A DNA stretch of 64,000 nt from an uncultured Erythrobacter sp. (GTDB taxonomy: Bacteria > Pseudomonadota > Alphaproteobacteria > Sphingomonadales > Sphingomonadaceae): positions 186,001 to 250,000 of the forward strand of contig CANMSD010000001.1 in assembly GCA_947500645.1 (NCBI GenBank), read 5' to 3'. Each line of letters starts with the position of its first letter. Positions within the stretch are counted from its first letter, which is position 1. The notes under the pieces are model-generated. The model was given only the letters and a program-made list of their open reading frames with translations, did not search any database and was not told the DNA's origin. This document shows, in pieces, positions 9,405-17,413 of the stretch. Both the position numbers and the translations under genes were made by a program.

Positions 9405-11096
9405 ATGACCGACATTTCCCGCAGAAGTCTGATCACCAGCACCGTTACACTCGCTGCAGCGGCATCGCTGCCCATGCCCGCCTGGGCGCGGGGCGGCTCA
9501 CTCGCCCACGCAAAGAACGGCTTTGGCGAGGTATCTGGTGAGGACATCAACCTTTCGATCGCGGATGCGCATTTCACCACTGGCGGTCGATCCGGCCATG
9601 CATTCGCCGTTAACGGGACGGTGCCCGGTCCGCTGATCCGCCTGAAAGAAGGGCAGAACGTCCGGCTGCATGTTACGAACAATCTCGACGAAGACAGCTC
9701 GATCCACTGGCACGGCCTGCTGCTCCCCTTCCAGTTCGATGGTGTGCCCGGCGTCAGCTTTCCGGGGATCAAGCCCGGTGAAACCTTCACCTATGAATTC
9801 CCGATCCGGCAAACCGGCACCTATTGGTGGCACTCGCATTCCGGACTTCAGGAGCAGGCCGGGCATTACGGGCCGATCATCATCGAAAGCGCCGAGCCCG
9901 ATCCGCGCTATGATCGCGACTATGTCGTGCTGCTTAGCGAATTCACGCCGATTCACCCGCACGAGATTATGCGCAAGCTTAAGGTCGGCGAGCACTACTT
10001 TCAGAACCAGATGAACAGCGCCACCGAAGGCGAGCTTTCGGGCGATCAACGGCGCATGTGGAGCGAGATGCGGATGAACCCGCGCGATATCTCTGATGTT
10101 ACCGGCTCTACCTACACGTTCCTGATCAACGGGCATGGCCCGGCCGATGACCTCCAGCTGGAGTTCAAGCCCGGTGAGCGCGTTCGCCTCCGCGTCATCA
10201 ATGGCAGCGCCATGACCTTCTTCAACGTCCGCATCCCCGGAGTGCCGATGACGGTGATCCAGGCCGATGGTCAGGACGTCGATCCGGTCGAGATTGACGA
10301 GTTCCAGATTGGCGTCGCTGAAACCTATGACGTGATCGTGCAGCCCAAGGATGGCAGCCACGCCATCGTTGCAGAGGCGATGGACCGCAGCGGCATGGGC
10401 GTCGCAAGCCTCACTTCGCATAAGGGCCACACCGCGTCGCCGCCGCCGCTGCGCAAAATCCCCACGCTCACCATGACCGATATGGGCATGATGGACCACG
10501 CAGCGATGGGACACGGAGATATGGGCGGGATGGACCACAATATGCGCGACACCTCGCTGCTGCCCGATGATGTGAGGGCTGGCCCCGGCCTCGATATGGT
10601 CGCGCCGATGCCGATGGACCGGATGGACTTCCCCGGCCTAGGCCTCGACACAGTCGACCACCGCGTGCTGCGCTACACCGACCTCACGGCCAAGCGGATG
10701 AACCCTCACCGCGAGGTCGAGCGCGAAATGGAGATCCACCTTACCGGCAATATGGAGCGGTATATGTGGAGCTTTGACGGGAAGAAGTTCACTGCGGTCA
10801 CCGATGATCCGGTCCGCTTCGGCTATGATGAGCGGGTGCGGGTGAAGCTGGTGAACCAGACGATGATGGCGCACCCGATCCACTTGCACGGCCACTTTTT
10901 CGAGATGGTGAACGGCGCCGATCACATGCACCAGCCGCTCAAACATACAATGGTGGTGCAACCGGGCGGAACCGCGACGTTTGACCTGACCGCAAATGAG
11001 CCGGGCGACTGGGCGTTCCACTGCCACCTCCTCTACCACATGCATGCAGGCATGATGCAGGTCGTCACCGTGCGCCCCCTCCCGGACAACGCATGA
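9405..11096 (+). CDS. copA: Multicopper oxidase, CopA/PcoA copper-resistance family
   Basis: This 563-residue protein has a Tat signal (SRRSLITST, cleavage near AWARG) for folded export to the periplasm. All four copper-site motifs are present: HWHG (101-104), WWHSHSG (141-147), HPIHLHGH (490-497) and HCHLLYHMHAGMM (539-551). A Met/His-rich stretch (about 363-385, for example GMMDHAAMGHGDMGG) is typical of CopA/PcoA and binds extra copper. The protein oxidises Cu(I) and/or sequesters copper. It is slightly shorter than Pseudomonas CopA. The gene follows a CsoR operator and overlaps copB by 4 bases, forming a copper-induced operon. Confidence 0.93.
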   Translation: MTDISRRSLITSTVTLAAAASLPMPAWARGGSLAHAKNGFGEVSGEDINLSIADAHFTTGGRSGHAFAVNGTVPGPLIRLKEGQNVRLHVTNNLDEDSSIHWHGLLLPFQFDGVPGVSFPGIKPGETFTYEFPIRQTGTYWWHSHSGLQEQAGHYGPIIIESAEPDPRYDRDYVVLLSEFTPIHPHEIMRKLKVGEHYFQNQMNSATEGELSGDQRRMWSEMRMNPRDISDVTGSTYTFLINGHGPADDLQLEFKPGERVRLRVINGSAMTFFNVRIPGVPMTVIQADGQDVDPVEIDEFQIGVAETYDVIVQPKDGSHAIVAEAMDRSGMGVASLTSHKGHTASPPPLRKIPTLTMTDMGMMDHAAMGHGDMGGMDHNMRDTSLLPDDVRAGPGLDMVAPMPMDRMDFPGLGLDTVDHRVLRYTDLTAKRMNPHREVEREMEIHLTGNMERYMWSFDGKKFTAVTDDPVRFGYDERVRVKLVNQTMMAHPIHLHGHFFEMVNGADHMHQPLKHTMVVQPGGTATFDLTANEPGDWAFHCHLLYHMHAGMMQVVTVRPLPDNA

Positions 11097-12079
11097 TGCG
11101 CGCTTTCTTTCTCGCCGCTGCGGCGCTGATCGCCGCTCCGTTGGCTGCGCAGGACCATTCGGGTCACGGCGCGCAGCCGGATCCGAAAGTTGATCATTGC
11201 GCCATGGGGCACTTGCCGCCTGAACAGTGCCCGCCGAAAGCTCAAGCGGAAAGCGAAGCCGAGCCGCAAAAGCAGATGGATCATTCGGGCCACGACATGG
11301 GCGCGGACAAATCCGCTCCCGGAGCCGCGCAAGAAAGCGCCGTTCCCGCGCGCGCGTTCGAAGGGCCCCGGCATGCCGCAGACGTCATTTGGGGCAAGCA
11401 GGCCATGGCCCCATCGCGACGCCAACTCGCCCGCGAAAATGGCGGCATGAAAACCGGCATGGTCCTGATCGAGCGGCTCGAGGCCCGCTTCGCCACTGAT
11501 GGCGGCGAGGATGGCTATGTCTGGGATGCGCAAGGCTGGTATGGCGGTGATATCAACCGCTTCGTCCTCAAGACCGAAGGCGAAGGTGAGTTTGGCGGCG
11601 AGCTTGAGGATGCCGAGATACAGGCGCTTTACAGCCGCGCCATCGGCCCGTTCTTTGATCTGCAAGCGGGTGTGCGTTTCGACCACGAGCCAGACACGCG
11701 CACGCATCTAGTACTCGGCGTGCAAGGCCTTGCGCCCTACATGTTCCATGTCGATGGCGCGCTGTTCCTGTCTGATCGCGGCGATCTGACCGGGCGGATC
11801 GAGGGCGAATACGACCAACGCATTACGCAGCAATTGATCCTCCAGCCGCGCATCGAAGTCGAGCTCGCCGCGCAGGATATTCCCGAGCGCGAGATTGGCG
11901 CCGGTATAACCAAGATCGAACCGGGCCTGCGGCTGCGATATGAAATCCGGCCCGAATTCGCACCTTATGTCGGGGTCGAATACGAAGCGAAGCTGGGCGA
12001 AACAGCCGACATCGCCCGTGCGGCTGGTGAGGACCCGGATGGGCTGAAGGTTCTTGTCGGCCTGAGAGCGTGGTTCTAG
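11093..12079 (+). CDS. copB: Copper resistance protein B, outer-membrane
   Basis: This 328-residue protein has a signal peptide (FFLAAAALIAAPLAAQ). Copper-binding His/Met/Cys motifs then follow: DHSGHG, DHCAMGHLPPEQC and MDHSGHDMG. From about residue 110 on there is a beta-strand-rich barrel domain with RAWF as the aromatic C-terminus expected for an outer-membrane protein. CopB works with CopA in periplasmic copper handling. Two adjacent ATG codons (11093, 11096) are possible starts; the first overlaps the copA stop. It is the last gene of the operon; the next gene is convergent. Confidence 0.9.
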   Translation: MMRAFFLAAAALIAAPLAAQDHSGHGAQPDPKVDHCAMGHLPPEQCPPKAQAESEAEPQKQMDHSGHDMGADKSAPGAAQESAVPARAFEGPRHAADVIWGKQAMAPSRRQLARENGGMKTGMVLIERLEARFATDGGEDGYVWDAQGWYGGDINRFVLKTEGEGEFGGELEDAEIQALYSRAIGPFFDLQAGVRFDHEPDTRTHLVLGVQGLAPYMFHVDGALFLSDRGDLTGRIEGEYDQRITQQLILQPRIEVELAAQDIPEREIGAGITKIEPGLRLRYEIRPEFAPYVGVEYEAKLGETADIARAAGEDPDGLKVLVGLRAWF

Positions 12080-12085
12080 CGCGGA

Positions 12086-12475
12086 CTAGTCCTCGCTAAA
12101 CCTCTGTGCGCCGATGCGGGTGCATAGCAGCTTGCTGAGGCTGCCATCGGGATTGATCTTTGTCAGCTGGTTCGTCCCGATCCTGCGATATCGCTCGCCC
12201 TTGCGTGGGCCTCTGGTGAAGGTCAGCGACTTGCCTTTGAGGATATAAACGCCGCTGCCGTTTTCGCTGTGATAGCTCGACGCCGCGCCCAGCCGAAACT
12301 CCGCGCCTTCCACAATTGTATAGGCCGCGCCGCCCGCATCGCCGGGCAGGGCGCACTGATAATTGCCTTGCGGCATGGTGGAGAGCATTCCGCCATCCTG
12401 GCCGCGCGCATGGGGAGTGACCGCAGCAAGTGCAGCCGCAAATGCGGTCAAACCGATGATGTAGCGCGTTCTCAT
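12086..12475 (-). CDS. Small exported protein of unknown function
   Basis: This 129-residue protein has an N-terminal signal peptide (MRTRYIIGLTAFAAALAAV, cleavage near ARGQ) and a compact mature domain with two Cys (YQCALPG and LLCTRIG) that could form a disulfide. I chose ATG 12475 over an upstream in-frame start because it puts a clean signal peptide first and has a CGAGGA ribosome binding site. No family is recognised. It is divergent from efp and convergent with copB, so no operon partner suggests a role. Confidence 0.7.
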   Translation of the reverse strand: MRTRYIIGLTAFAAALAAVTPHARGQDGGMLSTMPQGNYQCALPGDAGGAAYTIVEGAEFRLGAASSYHSENGSGVYILKGKSLTFTRGPRKGERYRRIGTNQLTKINPDGSLSKLLCTRIGAQRFSED

Positions 12476-12646
12476 GATGATCCTCGGTATCATGCGGCAT
12501 TTGGCCATGCCACAGCGTTTACCATTAATCGCGGGTAGCTTTGCCCAGCTTTACCTTACCTGAAGGCTCGGCTATGCGCGCAGCCGCAGCGTTGGCCGAT
12601 CTGTGCCGGCGCACCCAGTTTTTCCGACAAGAAGGCCCCAAGCCCC

Positions 12647-13210
12647 ATGAAGATCAGCGGCGTCGATATCCGTCCCGGCAATATTCTCGAGTATGAAAAC
12701 GGCATCTGGAAAGTTGCCAAGATCCAGCACACTCAGCCCGGCAAGGGCGGGGCTTACATGCAGGTCGAAATGAAGAACCTGCAGGATGGCCGGAAGACCA
12801 ACGTGCGCTTCCGCAGTGCCGACACGGTTGAGAAGGTGCGGCTGGATACCAAAGAGTTCCAGTTCCTCTATGAAGATGGCGATATGCTCGTCTTCATGGA
12901 CCAGCAGAGCTATGAGCAGATCATGCTGCCGTCCGATTTGCTGGGCGATGCCCGCCCGTTCCTGCAGGACGGGATGCAGGTTCAGCTGGAACTGTGGGAA
13001 GAGAAGCCGATTTCGGTGCAATTGCCCACGCAGATCGAGGCCGAGATTGTCGAGGCCGACGCGGTGGTGAAGGGGCAGACCGCCTCCTCCAGCTACAAGC
13101 CGGCCGTGCTCGACAATGGCGTGCGCATCATGGTGCCGCCGCATATCGGCAGCGGGACGCGCATCATCGTCGATGTGTACGAGCAGACTTACGTCGGCAA
13201 GGCGGGCTAA
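12647..13210 (+). CDS. efp: Elongation factor P
   Basis: This 187-residue protein has the three-domain OB-fold layout of EF-P: an N-terminal KOW-like domain to about residue 62, then two OB domains ending [18 protein letters not shown]. It binds between the P and E sites of the ribosome and relieves stalling at polyproline stretches. The loop tip QPGKGGAY carries Lys33, equivalent to the beta-lysylated Lys34 of E. coli. Whether it is modified here cannot be told, since epmA/epmB are not in the window. It sits 6 bases before the inositol-monophosphatase-family gene, so they are probably cotranscribed. Confidence 0.95.
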   Translation: MKISGVDIRPGNILEYENGIWKVAKIQHTQPGKGGAYMQVEMKNLQDGRKTNVRFRSADTVEKVRLDTKEFQFLYEDGDMLVFMDQQSYEQIMLPSDLLGDARPFLQDGMQVQLELWEEKPISVQLPTQIEAEIVEADAVVKGQTASSSYKPAVLDNGVRIMVPPHIGSGTRIIVDVYEQTYVGKAG

Positions 13211-13216
13211 CCTCTC

Positions 13217-14035
13217 ATGTCGATGTTTTCAGGTCTGATCCGCGTGATGGAGCGTGCCGCGCGCAAAGCGGGCAGTCGCCTGCGCCGCGACTTTGGTGAG
13301 GTCGAGCACCTCCAGGTGAGCCGCAAGGGTCCGGCGGATTTCGTCAGCAAGGCCGATATGCGGGCCGAGCGCACGCTCTATGACGAGCTGCTGAAGGCGC
13401 GTCCCGGCTGGGGTTTCGTGCTGGAAGAAGCGGGCATAATCGAAGGCGATCCCGACAAGCCGCGCTGGATCATCGACCCGCTCGACGGCACCAGCAACTT
13501 CTTGCACGGCATCCCGCATTTCGCGATTTCCATCGCCGCGCAGGAACCGCGCCTTGACGGTAAGGGCTGGGGCGATGTCACCGCTGCGGTGATCTATCAC
13601 CCGATCGAGGATCACACCTATTGGGCCGAGAAAACGCGCGGAGCGTGGCTGCAGGATGCGCGGCTGCGCGTGTCGGCGCGCTCGCAGTTGAGCGACTCCC
13701 TGATCGCGACCGGCATTCCCTTCAGCGGGCACGGCGACTTCGCCGAATGGAGCCGCATTTTCGGAGCCATCGGCCCAGAGGTCGCGGGCATCCGCCGCTT
13801 CGGCGCCGCCTCGCTCGACATGGCTTACGTTGCGCAAGGGCGTTTCGACGGCTTCTGGGAAAGCGGGCTCAACGATTGGGACACCGCCGCTGGCTGCCTG
13901 CTGATCCGCGAGGCGGGCGGGTTCGTCAGCGACTTCCGCGGACGCTCCAACCCGATCCATTCCGCGCAAGTGCTGGCCGCGAACAACAGCCTGCATTCGA
14001 AGCTGCATAAATTGTTGGCGGGATCGCTTCGCTGA
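13217..14035 (+). CDS. suhB: Inositol monophosphatase family protein
   Basis: This 272-residue protein carries the metal-binding motifs of the family: VLEEAG (about 72), WIIDPLDGTSNFLHG (about 84-98) and NDWDTAAGCLLIREAGG (about 216-232). These bind Mg2+ and position water to hydrolyse myo-inositol phosphates or related sugar phosphates. In E. coli, SuhB also acts in rRNA antitermination, a possible link to the translation-related neighbour efp, but this is inference. Length is typical. The start is the ATG 6 bases after the efp stop. Substrate (inositol phosphate, NADP or PAP) is not proven by sequence. Confidence 0.85.
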   Translation: MSMFSGLIRVMERAARKAGSRLRRDFGEVEHLQVSRKGPADFVSKADMRAERTLYDELLKARPGWGFVLEEAGIIEGDPDKPRWIIDPLDGTSNFLHGIPHFAISIAAQEPRLDGKGWGDVTAAVIYHPIEDHTYWAEKTRGAWLQDARLRVSARSQLSDSLIATGIPFSGHGDFAEWSRIFGAIGPEVAGIRRFGAASLDMAYVAQGRFDGFWESGLNDWDTAAGCLLIREAGGFVSDFRGRSNPIHSAQVLAANNSLHSKLHKLLAGSLR

Positions 14036-14194
14036 TCCCTTCTTCCGCACCCCATCCGGGGCGCGAAATTCTCGCTCACGCGATCGCAGATCGCATCGCT
14101 GCGAGCGGGCGTGCGCCCTTGCGGTCCTGCGGACCGTTTCCAGTGCTTGCCACACAGTCGAGACGACGCTAACAGCGCCGCTCCGCATGGAAGT

Positions 14195-14279
14195 GCCCCT
14201 GTGGTGGAATTGGTAGACGCGCTCGACTCAAAATCGAGTTCCTAACGGAGTGCCCGTTCGAGTCGGGCCAGGGGCACCA
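14195..14279 (+). tRNA. tRNA-Leu (anticodon CAA)
   Basis: The 85-base gene folds as a class II tRNA. The acceptor arms are GCCCCTG (14195-14201) and CAGGGGC (14269-14275), with discriminator A and an encoded CCA at 14277-14279. The anticodon stem-loop is CTCGA-CTCAAAA-TCGAG with anticodon CAA, reading UUG. The variable arm (TTCCTAACGGAG-type) and the T-arm GTTCGAGTC are present. The 3' part is overlapped on the opposite strand by the end of the 14228-15052 frame. Confidence 0.96.
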
Positions 14280-15052
14280 TTTTTCCTCTCCTCCATTTCT
14301 CTCTCCAATTCCCACTCCTTCTTCCACCGCTCGCGCAGGTCGTTGAAGAATTTGTAGTTCGCCGCGCGGTTCTCCTCGCTGTGGCGCTCGTCATACTTTT
14401 CCTGCTCCCACTCGGCGCGCAGCTGAGCCTTGAGCGCGTCGTAAGCCGGATGGCCGGGGCGCAGCTCCCCCGATCCATAGCGCGCGGGCAAGCGATTGCG
14501 CAGGAAGAACATCACCAGCGCCTCGTTATGGCGTGTCTCGGTGCCCAGCACCTTGCCGGAGGAGACGACCATCCGCTCCTCCCCCTCGATAGCGCGTGTG
14601 AGCGCGCAGTCCTCTAGCCGGGCAACACCGCGGTCGAGCGCTGCCTCCCACGCCGCGCGGAAGCCCTCGGCACCGGGCCGCGCGCGCAGCTTGTAGATGG
14701 CTTCAAGAGATTTGCCGATCCGCCGCGCAGCCTGCTTGACGATGCCGGTCGCTGCGAGCTGCGCAATAAACTCGCGCTGGAGGTCGGGGGTGATGGAATT
14801 GCGGCGCAGCTGCTTGTGCGGGACCGGGGTGAAGTCGAGCAGAGGGTCGTCCGGCGAGGGCGGCGCGTCGGCAAAGGCGACGGCGGAGGTGGCCTGGCGC
14901 GGGGTCTGCCGGTGGCAAGTGAGGGGGGGCTTGGACCGACCTTGATCGCGTGGAGCCGAGGGGTTGTTCTGGGTGAGACGGTCCTTGGCAGATGCTTCAG
15001 ACAAGGACTCGGTGCGGGTGTCGGACGAGGAGGGTGGCTTGGGCATAGCCAC
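14228..15052 (-). CDS. Helix-turn-helix-type hypothetical protein (sphingomonad family)
   Basis: This 274-residue protein has a disordered N-terminus (to about residue 75), then a segment resembling a terminase-small-subunit or resolvase-like helix-turn-helix: EFIAQLAATGIVKQAARRIG with SLEAIYKLRARPGAEGFRAAW following. A charged, helical tail rich in Glu/Arg/Lys comes last. The block LVMFFLRNRLPARYG is also characteristic of a family I recall as common in Sphingomonadales. The final 17 or so codons are read antisense through tRNA-Leu, so the C-terminal residues come from tRNA sequence and the true evolved end may be shorter. DNA binding is an inference. Confidence 0.6.
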   Translation of the reverse strand: MAMPKPPSSSDTRTESLSEASAKDRLTQNNPSAPRDQGRSKPPLTCHRQTPRQATSAVAFADAPPSPDDPLLDFTPVPHKQLRRNSITPDLQREFIAQLAATGIVKQAARRIGKSLEAIYKLRARPGAEGFRAAWEAALDRGVARLEDCALTRAIEGEERMVVSSGKVLGTETRHNEALVMFFLRNRLPARYGSGELRPGHPAYDALKAQLRAEWEQEKYDERHSEENRAANYKFFNDLRERWKKEWELEREMEERKNGAPGPTRTGTPLGTRF

Positions 15053-15209
15053 GGATAGATTGCAGAATTTGGGCGAGTAGGAAAATTGCGAAAGCTTTCA
15101 ATTGCGAATTGAGAGATTTGTCTGTGTAAGAACCGGTTTCCTAATGATGAAAAATTTGATTGGTAGCACGACTTCGTGCATCACCGACCAAACCTTGGAG
15201 AGAACAACG

Positions 15210-16046
15210 ATGGCAGGTTACCAGACAGCCGCTGAAACTCATTCAATTGAGCAGGCTGTCGTCGGGCTTCGGCTGTTTGAAGATGCCGCTGACGAGATTT
15301 TTGAGAAGGCCGTCAGTGTAGCTGACGGTCTCAAAGAGCAGTTCGACCTCCCGGGGAGGTTAAAGCTTGATGCGATGGCTCTAATGGGGCGTCAGTCAAT
15401 TACCACGGGCTATAGAACACAGGTTCAAATGCAGCCGGGGTTCGTCTTTCAGTTGGTAAATCAAGATGGTTCGATGAACCAAGAGCTAACCGTTGAACCG
15501 GGTGCTGTCACATTCAGAACTAGAAATTATAGCCGATGGTCAGATGTAGAATCTTTGGTCACCGGCTTGCTTGGCCCGGTTGGGGCCGCGCTGGCTGAGG
15601 ACGATATTCAGAAGGTCGCGGTAGTCGAGTTTCGTTGCACCGACCGTTTCTTTACTGCCGATGGCAACCCGACCGAACTTTCAAACCTTGTCGACCGAGA
15701 TAGTCCGCTTGTTCCACCATTCTTGTTGGACCGTGATGGCTTGCTCCACTCACATATTGGGTGGTTCGAAGGTGAGTCTGACGACGGAAGAACTCTAGTC
15801 AATCTCAATATCGATTTGCGCGAAGACGCAGACCGTGGGCGGATGGCGAATATTCTCCAAGTTATTTCGAGGCACTCGAGTGGTGTAAACGGCGAATTCT
15901 ATGGTGAAGGTTTATGGAGTGACGTTTTGCTGCAAACCTTCAGAGATCTCCACAAAAGAGATAAGGCGATTTTAGGAAATATATTGAAAGATGAATTGGT
16001 TGAGGCCATAAATCTCGAAGGATCAACTGGGATAGAGCAGCTATGA
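15210..16046 (+). CDS. TIGR04255-like protein, first gene of accessory cassette
   Basis: This 278-residue protein has no signal peptide or membrane segment. Its layout matches what I recall of the sporadically distributed TIGR04255 family: a Y-x-W block (TRNYSRWSDVESLVT), then a beta strand with Arg (VAVVEFRCTDRFF), and a C-terminal helix LLQTFRDLHKRDKAIL ending near ILKDEL. The function of that family is not established. I chose ATG 15210 because a GGAGAG ribosome binding site lies about 8 bases upstream; the longer frame adds 36 unlikely residues. The stop overlaps the next ATG by 4 bases. G+C is visibly low (20 of 60 at 15961-16020), suggesting horizontal acquisition. Confidence 0.68.
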   Translation: MAGYQTAAETHSIEQAVVGLRLFEDAADEIFEKAVSVADGLKEQFDLPGRLKLDAMALMGRQSITTGYRTQVQMQPGFVFQLVNQDGSMNQELTVEPGAVTFRTRNYSRWSDVESLVTGLLGPVGAALAEDDIQKVAVVEFRCTDRFFTADGNPTELSNLVDRDSPLVPPFLLDRDGLLHSHIGWFEGESDDGRTLVNLNIDLREDADRGRMANILQVISRHSSGVNGEFYGEGLWSDVLLQTFRDLHKRDKAILGNILKDELVEAINLEGSTGIEQL

Positions 16047-16609
16047 TTTTGGAGAGCGACCTTCTCGATGATCGTCATCATAGTGGAGTCGCCACTCTCG
16101 CTAATGAGAATGGCAACACCTATCCAACAGTTGTCTTCCTTTCCGACACAAACGAGTGGCTGCGTCAAGACGGCACCTGCCAAGCGAGACTTAGGCCAAT
16201 GTATTATGCATTTCTCGTTGGAGCAGCTTGTGACTATTCGGCGGCTGGCCGGACTTTTCCTGCGCGAAAATGCTCTGAATCAATCTGGGCAATGCCCTTT
16301 GAGTCCACGAGAAGAAATGACTGGGTAAAGACCGCAACGTCGAATGATCGGGAGCTGTCGCTTGAGCAGATGAGGACGCTTATTGATGAGCTAAATCAGA
16401 TGCTTGAATCAGGAAATCACGCGAGCATAGAAACAGAGTTGCAGTCCGTTGATTTCGATCATTTCTCGAAGGATGCGATTGTGGCCATTTTCCGAAGCTT
16501 GTACTCAAGCCGGTCTTTATTCGAAAGTTGGGAAAGCATACTTTCGCTCGCTTTGGAGTCGCTGCACTCAAGGGGAATGTCGGCAGAATCGATCAAAAAA
16601 CTGGTCTGA
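16043..16609 (+). CDS. Unknown protein, second gene of accessory cassette
   Basis: This 188-residue protein starts at an ATGA overlap with the TIGR04255-like gene. I do not recognise it. The N-terminal 90 residues look like a beta-rich globular domain (YPTVVFLSDTNEWLRQDGTC, PMYYAFLVGAACDYSAAG) with three cysteines, and the C-terminal part is helical with many Glu/Ser. No signal peptide or transmembrane segment is seen. It is three bases from the GTG start of the third gene, so all three should be made from one message. Codon use includes AGA and AAA/ATT-type codons unlike the neighbouring housekeeping genes. Confidence 0.65.
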   Translation: MILESDLLDDRHHSGVATLANENGNTYPTVVFLSDTNEWLRQDGTCQARLRPMYYAFLVGAACDYSAAGRTFPARKCSESIWAMPFESTRRNDWVKTATSNDRELSLEQMRTLIDELNQMLESGNHASIETELQSVDFDHFSKDAIVAIFRSLYSSRSLFESWESILSLALESLHSRGMSAESIKKLV

Positions 16610-16612
16610 TTT

Positions 16613-17251
16613 GTGTCAGCGATAAAGCCAATTACGGCCGCTTCTGTTTCGCTTTGCGCCCTGGGGATTAAGTCGGTCAATGCTGCGACACGGCATGTCA
16701 TCATCGTGTACCGCGAAGAAGAAGAGGGAAACCTCTTTGAACTTCATCTTGGATGGCACAAAAGCTTGATCTGCCGAGAGCACAAAGGGGGATACACTGT
16801 CTTTCCTATTGCGATGGACGATTCAGATCAGAAGTTTGTCGCGGCGCTATGTCAACTGATCGCTCAGAAAAAGCCAATCTTACCTTACAGTATCCGCGCG
16901 CATGGCGTAAGCATTGATCCGTTGACTGGGTTCATCGCTGTTACCAAAGAAGGCGCCGGATTTACTTGTGCCAGTTTCATTCTGGAAATATTTGATGCTT
17001 CCGGGTTTAGAATACTTGAAGCTTCTGAGTGGCCCGAAGATGCAAACGAGGAATGGGCCAGATCTGTTATCGACGCTCTCAGAAATACAGGAGCTCCTGC
17101 CGAATACCTGGATGCGATGGAGCGAGACGTAAAAGGTGTAAAACGTTTCCGTCCAGAGGAAGTCGTCGGATCCAGCACCGTTGATGGTTGGCCCATAGGT
17201 TTTGTCAAAGCCTCCAAGTTGGCGGATAAGGTGTTGGCGGTGATTTCCTAA
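16613..17251 (+). CDS. Possible permuted papain-like (NlpC/P60- or LRAT-like) protein, third gene of cassette
   Basis: This 212-residue protein starts with GTG three bases after the preceding stop. A His-bearing strand comes first (ELHLGWHKSLIC, about residues 43-54). Later a Cys at the start of a hydrophobic helix follows a Gly-rich turn (GAGFTCASFILEIFDASG, Cys about 122). His before Cys, with Cys opening a helix, is the order in circularly permuted papain folds such as YiiX/YebB and LRAT-like enzymes. This is a weak structural inference, not a family match. The alternative is simply an uncharacterised protein. No export signal is seen. Confidence 0.6.
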   Translation: MSAIKPITAASVSLCALGIKSVNAATRHVIIVYREEEEGNLFELHLGWHKSLICREHKGGYTVFPIAMDDSDQKFVAALCQLIAQKKPILPYSIRAHGVSIDPLTGFIAVTKEGAGFTCASFILEIFDASGFRILEASEWPEDANEEWARSVIDALRNTGAPAEYLDAMERDVKGVKRFRPEEVVGSSTVDGWPIGFVKASKLADKVLAVIS

Positions 17252-17262
17252 CTTGTGAACCC

Positions 17263-17291
17263 TTGACCCCCACCCGCATTCCCCCTAAGTG
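17263..17291 (+). promoter_or_regulatory. Promoter: TTGACC - 17 - TAAGTG
   Basis: The -35 box TTGACC (17263-17268) and -10-like box TAAGTG (17286-17291) are separated by exactly 17 bases. The same form (TTGACG, 17 bases, TAAGCG) precedes rpsM at 37271-37299, supporting that both are real housekeeping promoters. It would start transcription near 17298. Confidence 0.6.
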
Positions 17292-17297
17292 CGCGCC

Positions 17298-17395
17298 ATC
17301 CGAGAGTTGGATTCGTCCGACCCGGCCAAATAGAGCTGAACATTGCCGGTTAAGTCCCGGAGGCCTCGCTCATCTGAGCCAGGCCTTTTCTATTT
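17298..17395 (+). ncRNA. Candidate short structured RNA or str-operon leader/attenuator
   Basis: Between the promoter at 17263-17291 and a terminator at 17361-17395 lies about 100 bases with three hairpins. The first is GTTGGA-TTCG-TCCGAC (17306-17321) with a stable TTCG loop. The second is CCGGC...GCCGG (17322-17349). The third is the terminator. The start is inferred from the promoter. It could be a free small RNA or a premature-termination leader for rpsL. I do not recognise a known RNA family. Confidence 0.4.
17361..17395 (+). terminator. Intrinsic terminator/attenuator upstream of rpsL
   Basis: AGGCCT-C-GCTCA pairs with TGAGC-C-AGGCCT (17361-17386), with one C-C mismatch, followed by TTTTCTATTT. 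It could end transcription of the three-gene cassette, of the candidate short RNA, or attenuate the str operon. Confidence 0.7.
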
Positions 17396-17413
17396 GCTCT
17401 TCTGACGTGCGTT

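Noticed and set aside
14195..17251. tRNA-Leu as an integration site for the cassette
   Set aside because: No direct repeat of the tRNA 3' end could be found at the right side of the cassette and no integrase is present.
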